Source: a virus. From it: a DNA stretch of 35,804 nt. The position numbers were made by a program, and so were the translations under genes. The notes under the pieces were generated by a model that saw only the letters and a program-made list of their open reading frames with translations, did not search any database and was not told the origin of the DNA. Every line of letters begins with the position of its first letter. Within the stretch, counting starts at the first letter, position 1. The DNA lies in the IMG/VR virus record IMGVR_UViG_3300012357_000254, positions 1-35,804 of that record. One strand, given 5' to 3'. Positions 16,446 to 24,224 of the stretch are shown here, in pieces.

Positions 16446-17585
16446 GCTGTGATCGCCAACACCGCATTCACATTGAACCAGACATGGCAGAGATTCTCAG
16501 TAACAAACACGGCGGCGGCCAGTGCGACAGGCATTAGATGTTTCCTCTATAACCCTTCGTCAACCTCCATCGCCTATCACTATTGGGGCGCGCAACTGGA
16601 GCAGGCCTCCTCGCCATCCAGCTACATCCCTACTACCGCTGCATCGGTCACGGTGGCCTCTCCGAATTGGGGCGGCTGCTCGGTTTGGGTTTCTCCAGAC
16701 AACGCGACCTATGCACAGGCTGGAAAAATGTACGGCCCTTCGCGCATGGGCGTGCTCACGGCTCTACTGTCTTCCAGCGCGGACCCCGACACCACGCACA
16801 CACTGTCCGTGGATGTTGCCAAATCTACGGGCATCCTGAATGGCGGCACCGCTTCTGACGCCGATAACTTCCGCACGCTGTGCTACGTTGATGGCGAGTT
16901 GATCAGCTTCCAAACGGCCTCGCTCACTAGCGCATTCCATTACAACCTTGCCACCCGGCTTCGGCGCGGCGTATTTGGTTCGCCCGTCAACACGCACGCC
17001 GCAGGCGCTGCTTTCCTCCGCCTGGATGACGGGGTCTTCGTCTGGGAAGCCGACCCCACCCTGGTCGGCACAACAATTTATTTCAAATTCACCAGTTTTA
17101 ATAAGTTCGGGTTGATGGAGCAATCGTTGGCGAGCGCCACGGCCTATAGCTTCGCTTTCAACGGTTCGTTCGGCAATATCGGCGATCCGCCGGCGAACAA
17201 TGCCACTGTTGATTCCATCTTTGTCAGCGGGAGCGATGACAGCATCCGCGTCTATGGCCCCGGTGGAGTCGGGACCTCTTATACGACATGGAAAAAAGAC
17301 CAGACCACGCGCACAATTCCCGCGCAGACCATCACCATGGTGGAAGAGACGGGAGCATCTCCGCAAACTACCACGGTTTATTGGGTGAGCTACGACTTCA
17401 ACTCTGGAACCCATCGTGCCTGGCGCAATTACAACAATTATGTTCAGGCCGTCGGCCGCGGACAGATGAGAATTAGCGCTACTATCACTGTCAATTCAAG
17501 CAACACTGGCGGAAGCACTGGCGGCCAGGGTGATTCCGGTGACGGCGGCTCTGGCGATATTGGCCGGATACTGCCGGCCATATAA
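16446..17585 (+). pseudogene. Tail-tip protein, C-terminal part (cut by the inversion)
   Basis: An open frame of 379 codons with no credible start; the nearest is GTG 16431 in foreign sequence. It opens with AVIANTAFTLNQTWQRFSVT and YHYWGAQLEQASSPSSYIPT. That is the second half of the jelly-roll, carbohydrate-binding-like domain whose first half ends the minus-strand tip fragment. It continues with the baseplate/tip C-terminal region (WVSPDNATYAQAGKMYGPSR, LLSSSADPDTTHTLSVDV, LRRGVFGSPVNTHAAGAAFL), typical of the tip protein of RcGTA-type and related tails, and ends in a Gly/Ser-rich tail. Joined to 18862-21099 it restores a 1,125-aa tip protein. Confidence 0.82.
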
Positions 17586-17637
17586 CGACGGGGTAACACC
17601 TTTCGCCGCACCCCCTGCAAATCTTCAGGAGACAACT

Positions 17638-18882
17638 TTGAAAAAGCTACGCTCACTCTTCGCATTCGTGTGCCTGTCTCTTGGGTTCTCGTTCAGTGTT
17701 TACGCGCAGAATCTTGCGACCGTCACTGCGTCGAACATACAGGACATTAACGGCTCCAGGCTTGCCTCGGGCCAACTCTGTTTTCAGGCCACCGATCAGG
17801 CTGACCAGATCATCAGCTTTCAGATCGGCGGTGGAGGCCAGGCGCTTCGGCGGCAGTACTGCTCTCCGGTGACCAACGGCGCAGTGGCTTCATTCACTGT
17901 GCCGAATCCGGCCAACACGCAGCCCGCGGGGATCTACTACCGAATCACCGTCAGGGACTCAAGCACCGGTCAGGAAGTTCTGCGTTACACCCAGGTTGCT
18001 TTTGCCGGGGCCGCTTTCAATTTTGATAATTATGCGCCCACGGTCACAACTACCACCACGCCGTCCACGAACGCGACCATGGGCAATCTGACCATCAACG
18101 GCAATCTGAGTGTTACCGGCGCGATGACGTTTGCTCCGTCCTCTTTCACCGCCAGCAATGCCACGCTCAACCAGGCTGCCAATGGCAATGACGCCATCTC
18201 CGGCAAGCGCGCCACCGACACTTCGCCCACGGGAAACTTTGAGCGCTTCCGCAACTTTGCCAACACCGCCGATCTATGGACTGTGGACGTAACCGGCACA
18301 CTTCAGTCCGGCACTGTTCCGACGGCGCGACTCACTGGAACTTTCAGCGGCTCGCAGCTTCCGAATCCCACTGCATCGACGCTGGGCGGCGTGCAGTCGT
18401 TCGCGGCCGTTTCACATCAGTGGATCAACTCGATCTCCACTTCCGGTGTTCCCGCGGCATCGCAGCCGTCATTTGCCGACATCAGCGGTACAGCGACCGG
18501 ATCGCAGTTACCCAATCCCAGCGCAACCACCTTGGGCGGCGTGCAGTCGTTCACAGCCGTGTCACATCAGTGGATCAATTCTGTTTCCACTTCCGGCGTT
18601 CCCGCGGCGTCGCAACCGTCGTTTGCCGACATCAGCGGTACAGCGACCGGAGCGCAGTTGCCCAATCCCAGCGCGGCAACTCTGGGTGGCGTGCAGTCGT
18701 TCGCGGCCGTGTCGCATCAGTGGATCAATTCCATTTCTACTTCGGGTGTTCCCGTAGCCTCACAGCCGGCAGCGGCTGACTTGAGCAATGGAACCACAGG
18801 ATCAGGCGCGGTTGTTCTGGCCACCAGTCCCGCGCTGACAACTCCCAACATCGGCGCGGCCAAACGCCTGATCTTCAATTAG
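17638..18882 (+). CDS. Tail-fibre-like secreted protein 3, N-terminal part (truncated by inversion)
   Basis: It starts at TTG 17638 behind AGGAGA, the same arrangement as in fibres 1 and 2. A Sec signal peptide (KKLRSLFAFVCLSLGFSFSV, cleavage near YA-Q) precedes the shared N-domain (SNIQDINGSRLASGQLCFQA) and three 50-residue repeats. At codon 408 (18861) the fibre sequence ends, and six foreign codons (KRLIFN) lead to a stop, giving a 414-aa product without C-terminal head. It is on the plus strand while its paralogues are on the minus strand. It could still be made as a headless exported protein if a plus-strand promoter reaches it. The missing part is at 15426-16445. Confidence 0.8.
   Translation: MKKLRSLFAFVCLSLGFSFSVYAQNLATVTASNIQDINGSRLASGQLCFQATDQADQIISFQIGGGGQALRRQYCSPVTNGAVASFTVPNPANTQPAGIYYRITVRDSSTGQEVLRYTQVAFAGAAFNFDNYAPTVTTTTTPSTNATMGNLTINGNLSVTGAMTFAPSSFTASNATLNQAANGNDAISGKRATDTSPTGNFERFRNFANTADLWTVDVTGTLQSGTVPTARLTGTFSGSQLPNPTASTLGGVQSFAAVSHQWINSISTSGVPAASQPSFADISGTATGSQLPNPSATTLGGVQSFTAVSHQWINSVSTSGVPAASQPSFADISGTATGAQLPNPSAATLGGVQSFAAVSHQWINSISTSGVPVASQPAAADLSNGTTGSGAVVLATSPALTTPNIGAAKRLIFN
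18337..18786 (+). repeat. Three tandem 150-bp repeats in fibre 3
   Basis: Three copies of a 50-codon unit, each containing QLPNP, TLGGVQSF, SHQWIN, STSGVP and SQP, lie head to tail. Nucleotide identity is high, especially for GGCGTGCAGTCGTTC-like stretches. Fibre 2 has three diverged copies and fibre 1 has one, so the unit number has changed by unequal recombination. Confidence 0.85.
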
Positions 18883-21099
18883 CATGTTGATGGTGGGCGA
18901 TCCAGACGCGGCCTTGAGCCAGCAGCTGAATGTGAAGGGCCGATTTGCGGGTGACAATGGAGGCGTGACCAATTGCCCGACGGCTGTTTCTGTGCTGAGC
19001 GTTGAATATACCACCGCGTCCGCCGTGGTCCCGCCCAATGGGTCGACCACAGAATTTGCTGTCACGCTGGTGACGTTGCTCTTGGTCCACGCGGCATCGT
19101 CGAATTGTTCTGACTTCAGCAATAAGTTTGTCCGACCGCCGGATGCACCAATCCACACTTCATAGTTACCGGTCAGGGAAAGCCGGTCATTGGCTTCAAA
19201 GATCACCGGAGCATTCACCGCGCCCGGGTCCGCGTTGGCCTGAGGGACGAATCCGGCGCCCGGCTGGTGCGGGTAGAGCGTTGGCGTGGCCGTGCCCCAG
19301 GGGAAGTCTTCCGCATCAATCTGGATGGTGCCATTTTCGTCTTCGCGCATGGCGGTGATGCGGACCGGCTTCTTGTTGTATCCCAATTCCGGGATGGTAA
19401 GCGTGAGCAGGTCCATGGGCTCAAGCAGGTTGAACTGCCAGCCCAGATTGAACGTGTAGGTGGCGCGAATCTCCACCGAGCGTTTACGCAGCAGGTTCGC
19501 GGCGAATTTGGCCACTTCTTTCGTGGTGATGGAGTGGGCCTGCATCGGCTGGGCTTTGCGCAGACCGTACAGGGCGATCATGGCGTCGTCTTTGTCTTCG
19601 GCTACGTCCACGTTGTAGTCGTTGGCGCGATTGACCCACTCCACGCTGACCGCGTTCATCACTTCGGCAACGCTTGGGCGCTTGACCACCACCTGGCTCA
19701 GAAGGTCCGCGGTGGTCAGGTCATAGATAGGTTGCGTGTTGGGAATAAAGGTGACGCCATTGTTCACGACCGTGGTGTCGCCGTACGGAATAATTTTCAG
19801 AACGCCTTCACTCCACACTGCCGCGGCGTTGGTGACGTCAAGTAATTCCTGGATCCACGCTGCGGCGGTTTTCTGCGCGTCGAGCACGGGAGAAAGGAAG
19901 AGTCCGTTGGCGGTGCAGAATTTTCGGTACTGCGTGAGGTCGCCAGGAGTGACTGTGCCGGCAAGACCATAGAAAGGATTGCCCAGCAGGTCGGCGATGA
20001 TCGACGAAGGTTCGGCATCGGTTATGCCGCCGCCGAACGGCAGCGCGCCCAGAACTTCAAAGCTCAGGTTCGGCATGGTCCCGCTTTCGCCCAGGTCCAT
20101 GTTGGAGGACGCTACATACGCAATGCCGTTGTAGCCCAGGTCCTGGCCGGGATGCGCGGAAGTCAGATAGCTCCAGGGTGTCTGCGGCCGCGTACCGGTG
20201 AACAATGTCAGACTAAGTTTTTGCGCAGGATCACCATTTGAATTTGAATCCGGTACAGAGTAAACATAGGTGATCGTCATCACCTTGCCGGCGTCAGACG
20301 GGGAAAAATTAAAGGTGGAGCCGGATTGCGTATACTGTCCCGCGCCGGGCGAGCCGCCGACCAGCGCCATCGGCGTCTGCTGGTTGCCGGAGAACGCGAG
20401 CGAAGCCGTACCGCCCGATGTGTAAGCTCCGTTACCCGTAGTGCCATTCAACGTAAAAGTGTTGGCGCCCGTCTTGGTGATGACCCAGATCCCATTGGCA
20501 GCCGTGTTTCCGCCTACACCGGAGATCGATACCGTTTGCCCTGTGATGTAGCCGTGAGCAACATCGGTGATGCTGATCGGAGAAGCATTGCTGGCGCCAG
20601 TGATTTTGGTTGGCGCATCAGAGCCGAAATCGGTGTTGGCCAGGCTGTATGCATCATTTCGGCTCACGCCGGTATGCATCTTGAACACGCCGGAGGCGGG
20701 CGGAGTTACCTGGAACCCGCCACCACCGCCAGGCACCATATACGGCACCGTGTTGGTAACCAGAGTGAGCCGGCCCTTGGTGTCCCAGACGTTTTGAATA
20801 TTGACGATCGGCCCCATGCAGAGCGCCATCGCGACGGCTGTCTGATATGTGTACGTGGTGTTGGTGATAGCGTTGCCGCCGCCCGATCCCAGGCCTTTGC
20901 CGCCGACCTTGGTGGTGGACGTGTGCGGGATCGCCGTAAAATCGCCCGCCCAGATTAACCGTGCCGCGATGCGGTTCTGGCCGTAAAGAATCGGAATCAC
21001 CTGGCCGTACGAGCTGGTCTGGATGCGTAGCGCGCTCAGCAAGTTCGGTTTTGCCGCGAGAGCATTCTTGCCGCCGCCTTTTCCGCCTAGCATTCCCAT
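18802..21099 (-). CDS. Tail-tip / host-specificity protein, N-terminal part (truncated by inversion)
   Basis: The start is ATG 21099 (MGMLGGKGGGKNAL), with AGGAA upstream. The first 746 codons are tip protein. These hold the N-terminal hub (LSALRIQTSSYGQVIPILYG, then LIWAGDF), an inserted FCCH-like beta domain at about 163-236 (ITGASNASPISITDVAHGYI, then NGTTGNGAYTSGG) and the tip core (QYRKFCTANGLFLSP, AAAWIQELLDVTNAAAVWSE). A further segment (AEDKDDAMIALYGLRKAQPM) leads to the first half of a jelly-roll domain from residue 657 (TNLLLKSEQFDDAAW). At 18861 the sequence switches, and 19 foreign codons lead to a stop at 18802. It belongs to the family that includes gp15 of RcGTA and J-like tip proteins, which bind the host and organise the tail end. 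The other half is at 16446-17585. Confidence 0.82.
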   Translation of the reverse strand: MGMLGGKGGGKNALAAKPNLLSALRIQTSSYGQVIPILYGQNRIAARLIWAGDFTAIPHTSTTKVGGKGLGSGGGNAITNTTYTYQTAVAMALCMGPIVNIQNVWDTKGRLTLVTNTVPYMVPGGGGGFQVTPPASGVFKMHTGVSRNDAYSLANTDFGSDAPTKITGASNASPISITDVAHGYITGQTVSISGVGGNTAANGIWVITKTGANTFTLNGTTGNGAYTSGGTASLAFSGNQQTPMALVGGSPGAGQYTQSGSTFNFSPSDAGKVMTITYVYSVPDSNSNGDPAQKLSLTLFTGTRPQTPWSYLTSAHPGQDLGYNGIAYVASSNMDLGESGTMPNLSFEVLGALPFGGGITDAEPSSIIADLLGNPFYGLAGTVTPGDLTQYRKFCTANGLFLSPVLDAQKTAAAWIQELLDVTNAAAVWSEGVLKIIPYGDTTVVNNGVTFIPNTQPIYDLTTADLLSQVVVKRPSVAEVMNAVSVEWVNRANDYNVDVAEDKDDAMIALYGLRKAQPMQAHSITTKEVAKFAANLLRKRSVEIRATYTFNLGWQFNLLEPMDLLTLTIPELGYNKKPVRITAMREDENGTIQIDAEDFPWGTATPTLYPHQPGAGFVPQANADPGAVNAPVIFEANDRLSLTGNYEVWIGASGGRTNLLLKSEQFDDAAWTKSNVTSVTANSVVDPLGGTTADAVVYSTLSTETAVGQLVTPPLSPANRPFTFSCWLKAASGSPTINMLIEDQAFGRADVGSCQRGTGGQNNRA

Positions 21100-21143
21100 G
21101 TCGGTTGGTTCCTACGTGTATGAATTGGCTTTGGTGTGGTGTG

Positions 21144-21220
21144 TGTGGCATCGGCACTCCTGCCGGTGATTGCATTCTCAAGAAGGACACTTCAGCACAG
21201 GCAAGAGTGCCTGTGCCACA
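21144..21220. repeat. Inverted-repeat element R1, copy 3
   Basis: TGTGGCATCGGCACTCCTGC at the left and GGCAAGAGTGCCTGTGCCAC-A at the right form imperfect inverted ends around ATTGCATTCTCAAGAAGGAC. It lies between tip and NlpC/P60 genes in the same orientation as the copy at 14000. Confidence 0.78.
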
Positions 21221-21317
21221 ACCCCAAGGGGGTCGCCCGGCTCACACGGTGTTAAAGCGCGATAGATGTTTCATGAACAACTGAAGTGAAGAGTACCTAC
21301 GAAGCCATTTACGCCTT

Positions 21318-21779
21318 TCACGTTCTCACTTCAAAAAACTTAATCTCACGTCCAATCATCTCGCCGTCGCGCAGCGCGTCGCCCAGTTGGACGCCGTGGG
21401 GGATGTAGCTATGGATAATGATTGGCCACTCCACCACGATCGCGCCGTGAGAAAAGGCGCGTCCGAATTTGAAGACGACAAAATCCGCGGACGACGGACG
21501 CCATCCGGCTGCGCTGCTCACGTCCGCGGGGACTTCCTGCGCGAACGGCTCGATGGTCTTCAGGTACATCTCATCCGACCGGTGCAGGTGCCATTGCATG
21601 GAATATTGCGGCGGGTCGAAATCTCGTGGAAGCACACCGCATTCCTGATAGACCGCCAGCGGAAACATGGCGCAATCCGCGCCGGCTTTCTTGACGCGCG
21701 CCTGGTGATGGTAAGGAGTGCCCAGCCACTCCCGGGCCGCGCGCACGATGTTGCGACGTTGTTCGTCAGTCAATGGCAT
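21318..21779 (-). CDS. NlpC/P60 tail-associated cysteine peptidase
   Basis: This 153-aa protein starts at ATG 21779. The motif KKAGADCAMFP gives the catalytic Cys (C36), FSHGAIVVEW the His (H111), and IIHSY the third polar residue (H123). It is a compact NlpC/P60 fold of normal length for tail-tip peptidases (gp14 of RcGTA, lambda K). Such enzymes cut peptide cross-links in peptidoglycan while the tail injects DNA. It lies in the canonical place between DUF2163 and tip genes. The ribosome site is weak, and the 5' end abuts the R4 hairpin (21792-21895), which may have replaced the native leader. Confidence 0.88.
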   Translation of the reverse strand: MPLTDEQRRNIVRAAREWLGTPYHHQARVKKAGADCAMFPLAVYQECGVLPRDFDPPQYSMQWHLHRSDEMYLKTIEPFAQEVPADVSSAAGWRPSSADFVVFKFGRAFSHGAIVVEWPIIIHSYIPHGVQLGDALRDGEMIGREIKFFEVRT

Positions 21780-21791
21780 AAAACTCTTTCA

Positions 21792-21895
21792 CCACAGAGG
21801 ACACAGAGAACAAAGAGAGGAAAAAGAGAAAACGATAGTGCGTCATAGCGCCTGATGCCATTGTTTCTCTCTGTGTTCCTCTGTGCCCTCTGTGG
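21792..21895. repeat. Hairpin repeat R4, copy 1
   Basis: CCACAGAGGACACAGAGA at the left pairs imperfectly with TCTCTGTGTTCCTCTGTGCC and CTCTGTGG at the right, across a centre of about 60 bases. It fills nearly all the gap between DUF2163 stop and NlpC/P60 start. A related copy is at 33584-33733. Confidence 0.8.
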
Positions 21896-21902
21896 TTATG
21901 GT

Positions 21903-23321
21903 TTAGATCGCTGTTTCCGGCACCGGGACATACGGCATGCCTTCAAAGTTCACCAGGTTGCCGAACTTGTTCGTGCAGGTCGACTGTGTCTTATCGCATC
22001 CCGGATACGCGATGAAGGTGTCGCCGGCATTCGGGGGAAACGGCAGCGGAGAATTGAATGTGAACTGCTGGCCCAGAAATGTCTTGATTGCCTTGACCAA
22101 TCCGGCGTTTGGTCCGGTGATAAAAGCGAGCTGGCCATTGTCAAAATAGGCGTCAGGCTTCGCGGAAAGCGAGATGATCTTGTTCGCCGTTGCGGACTGC
22201 ACGACGTTCCACTCGGAGAATGAAGCGCCCGAGGTTGTAGTGCTTGTGTAGGACGTGGCCGTCGGGCCAAGTTCAAGCTGCGCGCCCCAGACATAGATGA
22301 AGTCACCCGCCGCGCCGCCCAGGCCTCCGATGCTGCTGGTGGTAACGCCGATGTCCGCGCGGTTTGCCGCGGGCGATGCCACCGCGGAGCCGGTGATCGA
22401 GCATCGATACCATCCGTTCCCGACGGCAACTATGGAAGCTTTGCCCGTGTACGACGATCCGGTAAATGCGATGATCCCATTCGTTAGATCGAAGGCAACC
22501 ACGCTGCTAGGAGGTGTGGGGTCCACGTAGATCAGTCGCAGGTCCAGGAATGCTCCTGCCGTTCCTGCCTTGGCATAGCATGACATCGTCAGTGGCGTGC
22601 CGGCTGCAACGGCGATCCTGGTTTGCGTTGCCGAAGCTTCCGTGGTGACTGTGGCAACGCGAGTAATTTTGTCAGCGTTCGATGTTCCATCGGGCGCCAC
22701 GGTCGCGTTGGGCGTAACCGATAAATTTGTCAGGATCCACGCCGGGTTGTCGACCTGCTCTGAGAATTGCAGCATGTTCGTTTTCACCAGCGTGCACCGC
22801 GCGTCGAAGAGCGTGTTGGTGCAGGCGGGTTGCAGGAGGATCGCCGGCAGGTCCATCTGGAGCAACTTGGTCCCGGATTCAATTTGCAGTTTGGCCGAGC
22901 TGCGCGTTAGTTCGTCAACCGCGCCGATGAAACCGGCAAAACGAATTACCGTGCCGATCTGCTGGCCCGTCGCATCCATGAATAAGCGCTCGATCTTGAA
23001 GGCAGCTCCGTCAAACAATCCCAAGCCAATGGACTGCAGGACCGGTACGCCGTTCAGCAAATCGGCGAGGCTGGCCGTAATGGTGACGTCGATGGTGCTT
23101 ATGTCCATGCCCAGTTTTTCTTCAATGGCCGTGCGGGCGATGTTCGGCGGTCCGGTAAGAAAAGTATTTCCGGACACCACCAGGTTGGTGTCCCAGGTGG
23201 TATAGCGCAGCACGGTCCCGGCTTTTAGCGTGATGGTGTAGAGATCGGCCATGCGGATCTCAGTTGCGGTCTGCAACCACATGGACAAGACGTTACTGCC
23301 GATGTTAGTAGGGGTTTTCAT
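21903..23321 (-). CDS. DUF2163 tail-tip hub protein with an inserted jelly-roll domain
   Basis: The product is 472 aa from ATG 23321 (MKTPTNIGSNVLSMW). ATG 23252 is an alternative, but the helix LQTATEIRMADLYTITLKAG fits the usual DUF2163 start. Residues 25-190 are the family N-domain, ending with Cys motifs CTNTLFDARCTLVKT. A domain of about 170 residues is then inserted (NMLQFSEQVDNPAWILTNLS ... DFIYVWGAQLELGPTATSYT), the same fold type as in the tip protein. The C-terminal DUF2163 part follows (QLAFITGPNAGLVKAIKTF, then DTFIAYPGCDKTQSTCTNKF). RcGTA gp13 is the model relative, a tail hub protein of about 300 aa, so the insertion explains the extra length. The neighbours are DUF2460 and NlpC/P60, in canonical order. 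Confidence 0.85.
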   Translation of the reverse strand: MKTPTNIGSNVLSMWLQTATEIRMADLYTITLKAGTVLRYTTWDTNLVVSGNTFLTGPPNIARTAIEEKLGMDISTIDVTITASLADLLNGVPVLQSIGLGLFDGAAFKIERLFMDATGQQIGTVIRFAGFIGAVDELTRSSAKLQIESGTKLLQMDLPAILLQPACTNTLFDARCTLVKTNMLQFSEQVDNPAWILTNLSVTPNATVAPDGTSNADKITRVATVTTEASATQTRIAVAAGTPLTMSCYAKAGTAGAFLDLRLIYVDPTPPSSVVAFDLTNGIIAFTGSSYTGKASIVAVGNGWYRCSITGSAVASPAANRADIGVTTSSIGGLGGAAGDFIYVWGAQLELGPTATSYTSTTTSGASFSEWNVVQSATANKIISLSAKPDAYFDNGQLAFITGPNAGLVKAIKTFLGQQFTFNSPLPFPPNAGDTFIAYPGCDKTQSTCTNKFGNLVNFEGMPYVPVPETAI

Positions 23322-23421
23322 AAGAATTGCCACAATTGCCGGCAATGCCAAAATCGCCGAAATTGAAAAGCGCTTGCTGCTTTCAATTTTGGCAATTACC
23401 AGATTTTGGCAATTCCGGCGA
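23322..23421. repeat. Repeat R3, copy 1
   Basis: The element of about 100 bp lies between DUF2460 and DUF2163 and is nearly identical in layout to the copy at 24094-24224. Its landmarks are ATTGCCGGCAATGCCAAAAT, a central hairpin AATTGAAAAGC/GCTTTCAATT, then TTGGCAATTACCAGATTTTG and AATTCCGGCGAT. Confidence 0.8.
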
Positions 23422-23422
23422 T

Positions 23423-24079
23423 CTACTTCCTCACGCTGATCAACTGCACTTCTTTGCACTCATACAGATTGAAATAGAAATTGTTGAACTCAATGCCTTC
23501 TTTGCCGCCGCGCGACGAGCCGGCATCAAAGCGGACACGGTGCAGAAAAGTAAAGTCGGCGGTGACCGGCTGGCCTCCGGGCGGGGCCGTAGTGAAGCCC
23601 ACAATTCCATTGCCGATGGTATAGTCCGTGCCCTGGACCTTCGGCGTTCCGTTCACGTATACGATAGCGCTTTGATTGGCCGGGTTCTGCACCGCCTCCA
23701 GAAAGCCGCCTACGTTACGCACGATCGGAAACAGCTTGTTCACGCCGTCGCCGGCGCCGATAGGCTGACCGGAGTAGACGGAATCTTCCAGGCGTCCCGT
23801 AAGGTCGGTTTGGTTCAGCAGGAAATCATCGAACTGTCCGCCGCGGGCCAGAAAAAACCCAACCAGAGTTTCCAGCGGAGTCTGTTCATTTTCATCGCGA
23901 AATTTAGGATCGTTCAGCAGGAACTCGTAGTGCAGCGTGAACTCCCAGATCGGGTTCTGGAAGTTCTGGATGCGCACTTCGCGCCCGGCCAGCGACTCCT
24001 GAATTTCCGTGCTGAAGGTGGGCGTCTTGGTGATGTCCCAAGCCAGCCCGCGAATTTTGGGGAAGAGAAGATTGCTCAC
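23423..24079 (-). CDS. DUF2460 tail-tip (distal tail) protein
   Basis: This 218-aa protein starts at GTG 24079 with AAAGG upstream. The sequence fits the DUF2460 / TIGR02217 family: FPKIRGLAWDITKTPTFSTE, IWEFTLHYEFLL, FFLARGGQFDDFLLNQTDLT, and a C-terminal TADFTFLHRVRFDAGSSRGG. In RcGTA the equivalent is gp12, the ring that joins tail tube and hub. Length is normal for the family. Its RBS region is the sequence that also encodes the last codons of the tape measure gene, now separated by a repeat insertion with a 16-bp duplication. This shows that the two genes originally overlapped or touched. Confidence 0.88.
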   Translation of the reverse strand: MSNLLFPKIRGLAWDITKTPTFSTEIQESLAGREVRIQNFQNPIWEFTLHYEFLLNDPKFRDENEQTPLETLVGFFLARGGQFDDFLLNQTDLTGRLEDSVYSGQPIGAGDGVNKLFPIVRNVGGFLEAVQNPANQSAIVYVNGTPKVQGTDYTIGNGIVGFTTAPPGGQPVTADFTFLHRVRFDAGSSRGGKEGIEFNNFYFNLYECKEVQLISVRK

Positions 24080-24093
24080 TTGATACCTTTTTT

Positions 24094-24224
24094 ATGGGAA
24101 ATATTGAGCACAGATGATTGCCAAAATCGCCAGTAATGCCAACATCGCCGGAATTGGAAAAGCTGTCTTGCCGCTTTTCAATTCTGGCAATTACCAGATG
24201 TTTGGCAATTCCGGCGATGGCTTT
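24094..24224. repeat. Repeat R3, copy 2, flanked by a 16-bp direct duplication
   Basis: The 131-bp insert contains ATTGCCAAAATCGCCAGTAA, a central hairpin (GAATTGGAAAAGC/GCTTTTCAATTC), GGCAATTACCAGATGTTTGG and AATTCCGGCGAT. It is bounded by identical ACTTGATACCTTTTTT copies at 24078-24093 and 24225-24240. One copy carries the DUF2460 ribosome site, the other the end of the tape measure gene. Confidence 0.82.

Larger units (their letters stand above)
16446..18861. other. 2,416-bp inverted segment splitting tip and fibre genes
   Basis: Both ends of this segment interrupt genes. The left end joins the fibre 3 C-part to the tip C-part; the right end joins the fibre 3 N-part to the tip N-part. 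Inverting it restores both reading frames at codon boundaries (tip ...EDQAF-AVIANT..., fibre ...NIGAA-TGTTHTF...) with no base lost or gained. It also gives the tip-then-fibre order with a 52-bp gap, all leftward. At the two crossover points the only identity is a TG dinucleotide (16445-16446 plus strand; 18862-18861 minus strand). I found no inverted repeat of 8 bp or more at the ends, and there is no invertase gene in the window. Confidence 0.85.

Noticed and set aside
9152-18882. Possible diversity-generating retroelement acting on the fibres
   Set aside because: There is no reverse transcriptase in the window, and similarities among fibre genes are spread out, not limited to a template/variable pair.
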